A stretch of 64,000 nucleotides of DNA from an uncultured Bacteroidota bacterium (GTDB lineage Bacteria; Bacteroidota; Bacteroidia; AKYH767-A; OLB10): positions 1-64,000 of the forward strand of contig CAADHD010000027.1 in the NCBI GenBank assembly GCA_900696575.1, written 5' to 3'. The notes below the pieces were generated by a model. The model was not told the DNA's origin. It was given only the letters and a program-made list of their open reading frames with translations, and ran no database searches. Position 1 is the first letter of the stretch; every line of letters starts with the position of its first letter. This document shows positions 61,006-64,000 of the stretch, piece by piece. Position numbers and translations under genes: made by a program.

Positions 61006-62399
61006 GGCAAGGGCTGTGCATACTGCTTTGTGAACCTGCCTTGGTAACACAAATCATTATAGGCATCCTGTTCAGAGAGAAAATAAATTTCTTTTCCATG
61101 CGCTTTCCATTGTCTTAAAGAATCTTCCGGCTCGTAATACACCATGTGCAGATGAGCAGGAAGTGTATCTATTGGAAACATGACATCATTATACCAGAAA
61201 CCTGCAATGATGACGGAAGGATTTTTAAGCTGTTTTATTTTCTCTGCCGTGCGGTTTGCAAAATCCATTCTGTTGATGCGCTTGCTTTGTTCGGCAATTA
61301 CCGGCCCGCGCAGAAAATCTATTACCACCGCACGGTTCATCACGGTGGTCTTTATACTCCATGCACCGGGAGTAGCTGCCCTTTCTCCCGAATCGAGATT
61401 GATACTTACAAAAAAGGAAGACAACACCATGGAAAAAGAAAAAGCCGTAATGAATCTTGATGGAAACAAAACACAAATCAATACAATCACAAAAGGAACA
61501 ACAGGAATAAAAAAAGCAGCCTTATGTGGCAGCATGATGAATGAAGTGAGATAAATAATAATTACAAGCAATGCAAAAACGGCCATTACTTTCTGAAACG
61601 GTTTAAATGAAAGGTCAGCGCCTATTTGATTTCTGCGGATGAATCCTGCTGTAAGCAAAGCCAGCAAATCAATAAACCCGATAACGCCCCAGGTGCCGAT
61701 GGTTGCGCGGAACAGCGCTTTATCTGCCGGAGCAGGAACGCGTGCTGTGTAATCGAAGAAATGCAATCCGTAGCGGCTGTAAACCGGATAAAAAACAATA
61801 AGAAAAACAATGATAGCGGTAGAAAGCATGGCAGCCATACCAATATAGGACTCCCTTTTTTTCTCTTTATCATAAATCCAGTAACAGAACGGAAGAAGCA
61901 TGGCCAATGAGGTAATCCGGCAACCGGCTGCAATGCCCAGCGTTAATCCGCTCCAGCGTGGTTGCCGCCATTGCAGAAAATAAAAAGCTGCCATTACCAG
62001 GGCCTGTGTCCACATATAATCCATCACATTGCTGCTGTTAATGAATATGACCGGGGCAAAAGCAAAAGCAATACCGGCAGGCAGCCAACTACGAATACCC
62101 ATCATAATAAGGTTGAGCATAAAAAAACCCGTAGCCATTACGCTGAAAACAGCCGTGATAAGATTAAGCTCCCAAGCCGGGCGGTTACTGATGGCTGCAT
62201 AAATAAACTCCTGTACGGGATGGCCGGGCAAACGCGATACTTCATACTGGCCGGTGGCCGCAATCTTTTTCGCTGTTAAAATCAACCCCCAGGCATCTTC
62301 TTCACCCCCAAAACCTGCATTGATAAACGGAAGGCGCGAAGCGAAGACAAGCAGGAGCACTAAAAAAAATCCACGCCTGTCATAAGGTTTCTCTGCCAT
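61002..62399 (-). CDS. Polytopic membrane protein, GT-C-glycosyltransferase-like
   Basis: A 465-residue inner-membrane protein with about ten helices and a soluble C-terminal end. The first loop, FGGEEDAWGLILTAKKIAATGQYEVSRLPGHPVQE, sits where GT-C enzymes such as ArnT/GT39 place their acidic catalytic residues; E-D-x-W and the RLPGHP motif fit that idea. No family call is certain. The substrate would be a lipid-linked sugar. It is alone in its transcription unit, divergent from the barrel gene at 62478. Confidence 0.65.
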   Translation of the reverse strand: MAEKPYDRRGFFLVLLLVFASRLPFINAGFGGEEDAWGLILTAKKIAATGQYEVSRLPGHPVQEFIYAAISNRPAWELNLITAVFSVMATGFFMLNLIMMGIRSWLPAGIAFAFAPVIFINSSNVMDYMWTQALVMAAFYFLQWRQPRWSGLTLGIAAGCRITSLAMLLPFCYWIYDKEKKRESYIGMAAMLSTAIIVFLIVFYPVYSRYGLHFFDYTARVPAPADKALFRATIGTWGVIGFIDLLALLTAGFIRRNQIGADLSFKPFQKVMAVFALLVIIIYLTSFIMLPHKAAFFIPVVPFVIVLICVLFPSRFITAFSFSMVLSSFFVSINLDSGERAATPGAWSIKTTVMNRAVVIDFLRGPVIAEQSKRINRMDFANRTAEKIKQLKNPSVIIAGFWYNDVMFPIDTLPAHLHMVYYEPEDSLRQWKAHGKEIYFLSEQDAYNDLCYQGRFTKQYAQPLP

Positions 62400-62477
62400 T
62401 GAGCAAATATCGTAAGGTTATTCACGTTTCCTTTTTTGATCCCTTATGAGTCAATTGTCTTTGATTTTATTTGCTGT

Positions 62478-63137
62478 ATGAAACACTTAAGAATATTTTA
62501 CCTTCTCTTTCTATTTCTGATTTATTCAACCCTCAGTTATTCTCAGAAAGGAGAATTTCAGATACGTGGAGGGGTTGGCCTTGCCGTGTATGGAACCAAA
62601 TCCGAATTTATTTTCGATTTCTTCGGAATGAAATTTCATCAGACCGAAGAAGACGGGGCGGCTACCGTACATGTGCCGGTTGAACTCCGCTACGGATTAA
62701 CCGAACGGTTTTCTGCAGGGCTTGATGTAAAATTCGGCTCTTATTTATATGACCCCGACAGTGCAGAAGGAAAAAGCAACCGCTTTCTGGTTATTGGTCC
62801 GCATGTGGAGTTTAACTTGATAGCCAATGAGAATTTTAGATGGTACCTCGGTGCAGGGTTCAATACGGCCGCTCTCGAATTGCAGGAAGATAAAGAAGAA
62901 ACCATCCCCACCCGTTACATTTCCAAATATACAGGTGCAGGCATAAGGGTTAACACCGGCATTCTCTGGTTTTTTACCCACCCGCTGGGGCTGCACTTTA
63001 ATGTAGCTTTCGACAGTCATGCTTTTAAGCTGAAAAATTTTTCTGTTAACGGAAACGATACGAATCTTGATAATATAGAAGGCAAACTGACCGTGAAAGG
63101 AGCCGACATGGTACTCGGTTTGGTGTTCAGGTTTTAG
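62478..63137 (+). CDS. Outer-membrane beta-barrel protein
   Basis: A 219-residue protein with signal peptide MKHLRIFYLLFLFLIYSTLSYSQ. The mature part begins KGEFQIRGGVGLAVYGTKSE and consists of alternating strands ending GADMVLGLVFRF with a C-terminal phenylalanine, typical of an 8- to 10-stranded barrel. Function unknown. The open frame begins at 62436, but the signal peptide marks ATG 62478 as the start. Confidence 0.72.
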   Translation: MKHLRIFYLLFLFLIYSTLSYSQKGEFQIRGGVGLAVYGTKSEFIFDFFGMKFHQTEEDGAATVHVPVELRYGLTERFSAGLDVKFGSYLYDPDSAEGKSNRFLVIGPHVEFNLIANENFRWYLGAGFNTAALELQEDKEETIPTRYISKYTGAGIRVNTGILWFFTHPLGLHFNVAFDSHAFKLKNFSVNGNDTNLDNIEGKLTVKGADMVLGLVFRF

Positions 63138-63179
63138 TATGATTTATTAACCCTCACATCCTTTCAGGTTTTTTTCTTT

Positions 63180-63187
63180 TAGTTTTG
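63180..63187 (+). promoter_or_regulatory. Candidate -7 box upstream of the gene at 63201
   Basis: TAGTTTTG fits TAnnTTTG and ends 13 bases before the ATG. No TTG lies at the expected distance upstream; TTTC near 63162 is the nearest sequence. Confidence 0.4.
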
Positions 63188-63200
63188 GCAACAATCTGAT

Positions 63201-63815
63201 ATGAATTGCCGCTGGCTTTTTTCCCTACTGATTTTCTGCATGATGATGACTGCTATTCATGCTCAGGATAAAATCGTAAAACTTAATGGACGAACCATTG
63301 ACATTAAGAACTACTCATTGAAAGGCGACTGGCTTTTTTACGTAAAGCAGGATGATGCCAAAGAGAAACAACGCAGGGTGGAGCGATATGATGTCTTTTC
63401 TGTTTTGATGGCTGATGGTACTGAAGAAATTATTTATGACCCCGATACCGTCAATGAAGGCGATCCGTCAATAGAACAGGTAAGGCGGTATATAAAAGGA
63501 GAACAGTATGGTATGCAGATGTATCATCCACCCTGGACTAAACCTGCCGGAGCGGCTGCCGGTATCGGCAGTGGTTTCATCGGTTTTTACGGGCCGCCTT
63601 TTGTGTTTGGATATGCGCTCATTGCAGGAGCAGTTCCGGTAAAGAAAATTCCGCCCAGCGATACGATTGACCCGGCTATTTTCAACTCCGATGAATTTAT
63701 AACCGGTTACCGAAGATATGCCCGTAATAAAAAAATGCGTGATGGATTAATCTGGGGCGGAGTAGCATTTGCTGTCAGTTTCCCGACATTCTATTTTATT
63801 TTCCACGACAAATAA
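63201..63815 (+). CDS. Hypothetical secreted protein with 'NG' beta module and two late hydrophobic segments
   Basis: A 204-residue protein with signal peptide MNCRWLFSLLIFCMMMTAIHAQ. Residues 23-80 (DKIVKLNGRTIDIKNYSLKG, then YDVFSVLMADGTEEIIY) follow the same plan as the N-terminal module of the protein at 57868. A Gly/Ala-rich hydrophobic stretch (AGAAAGIGSGFIGFYGPPF, about 118-136) and a C-terminal hydrophobic helix (LIWGGVAFAVSFPTFYFIF) suggest membrane association. Function unknown. Its neighbours are envelope proteins. Confidence 0.7.
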   Translation: MNCRWLFSLLIFCMMMTAIHAQDKIVKLNGRTIDIKNYSLKGDWLFYVKQDDAKEKQRRVERYDVFSVLMADGTEEIIYDPDTVNEGDPSIEQVRRYIKGEQYGMQMYHPPWTKPAGAAAGIGSGFIGFYGPPFVFGYALIAGAVPVKKIPPSDTIDPAIFNSDEFITGYRRYARNKKMRDGLIWGGVAFAVSFPTFYFIFHDK

Positions 63816-63835
63816 AGGCTTAATAGTGCGCAACG

Positions 63836-64000
63836 CTCATCAACCTTTGCGCCTTGTTCAGCCATTAGCGGCTTATTCGCTAACACAGCAATCATTGATT
63901 TTTTCAGGCTTTTCATTTCACTGGTTTCAACCGGTTGCAATGCTGATTTTTTCGGGAGGGTTTATAGCTTACAACTTCTACAGCGCAGGGTTCTTTCTTC
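63836..64000 (+). CDS. Membrane protein N-terminus, cut by window edge (possibly UbiA-like)
   Basis: An open frame runs from GTG 63836 to the window end (55 codons). It encodes RNAHQPLRLVQPLAAYSLTQ, then hydrophobic stretches ending AMLIFSGGFIAYNFYSAGFF. The FIAYNF pattern resembles the first helices of UbiA-like prenyltransferases of Bacteroidota, but so little is visible that this is only a suggestion. The start is uncertain; upstream stop codons (TAATAG at 63831) limit it to this region. Confidence 0.4.

Noticed and set aside
1-64000. rRNA or tRNA genes
   Set aside because: No stretch showed tRNA acceptor/T-loop patterns (GTTCGA with flanking stem) or rRNA core sequences while reading the gaps.

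Overview
The window looks like part of a Bacteroidota chromosome, probably a free-living, respiring member of the Sphingobacteriia/Chitinophagia/Saprospiria side of the phylum. The evidence is a type IX secretion (T9SS) outer-membrane component of the PorT type, several secreted proteins with type A C-terminal sorting domains, TAnnTTTG-type -7 promoter boxes, a lysine-rich DksA-like protein in an ileS-dksA-lspA-plsY block, an ftsX-DUF3098-uppP-truB block, and a UbiE-type methyltransferase alongside complex I. Coding density is very high. I see no rRNA, tRNA, CRISPR array, phage or plasmid genes.

Layout. 0.2-7.4 kb: the distal half of the complex I operon (nuoI-J-K-L-M-N), with hairpin repeats before nuoI and a repeat cluster plus a Y1 (HUH) transposase between nuoL and nuoM. 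7.4-10.1 kb: an M1 aminopeptidase lipoprotein. 10.1-15.8 kb, minus strand: an adaptor/permease/ATPase export system followed by two tandem paralogous polytopic membrane proteins. 15.9-21.6 kb: ileS, dksA-like and lspA, convergent with plsY. 21.6-26.1 kb: a secreted protein of about 1,480 residues that I cannot assign. 26.2-32.0 kb, minus strand: heptose kinase, TrkH, UbiE, PorT and an FAD oxidoreductase, driven from a well-formed promoter at 32.04-32.07 kb. 32.1-34.9 kb: a DMT exporter and a kelch/DNRLRE/T9SS protein.

34.9-44.5 kb is a surface-carbohydrate region: two polysaccharide deacetylase-like proteins, an FkbM methyltransferase, an ATP-grasp/low-molecular-weight phosphatase fusion, an AsnB-type amidotransferase, a glycosyltransferase, a small membrane protein and an Omp28-like lipoprotein with a strong terminator. 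The FkbM and ATP-grasp genes are visibly more A+T-rich than their neighbours. 44.6-47.7 kb: ftsX, DUF3098, uppP, truB, DUF3817. 47.7-53.5 kb: a duplicated two-gene T9SS cargo module; in one copy the second gene is broken by a stop codon and a frameshift. 53.5-57.7 kb, minus strand: dsbD-gmhA-comM. 57.9-64.0 kb: outer-membrane barrel proteins, a PIF1-like helicase with a C-terminal HTH, a GT-C-like membrane protein, and a membrane protein cut by the window edge.

How the parts fit: PorT is part of the machine that exports the sorting-domain cargo at 33, 47.7, 50.8 and 52.5 kb. hldE-type kinase and gmhA provide two steps of heptose synthesis for surface polysaccharide. UppP, the glycosyltransferase, AsnB, FkbM, ATP-grasp and deacetylases suit envelope glycan synthesis. 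The least explained items are the ~1,480-residue secreted protein, the ATP-grasp/phosphatase fusion, the duplicated head-repeat cargo module, and the hairpin repeats around a lone Y1 transposase inside the nuo operon.
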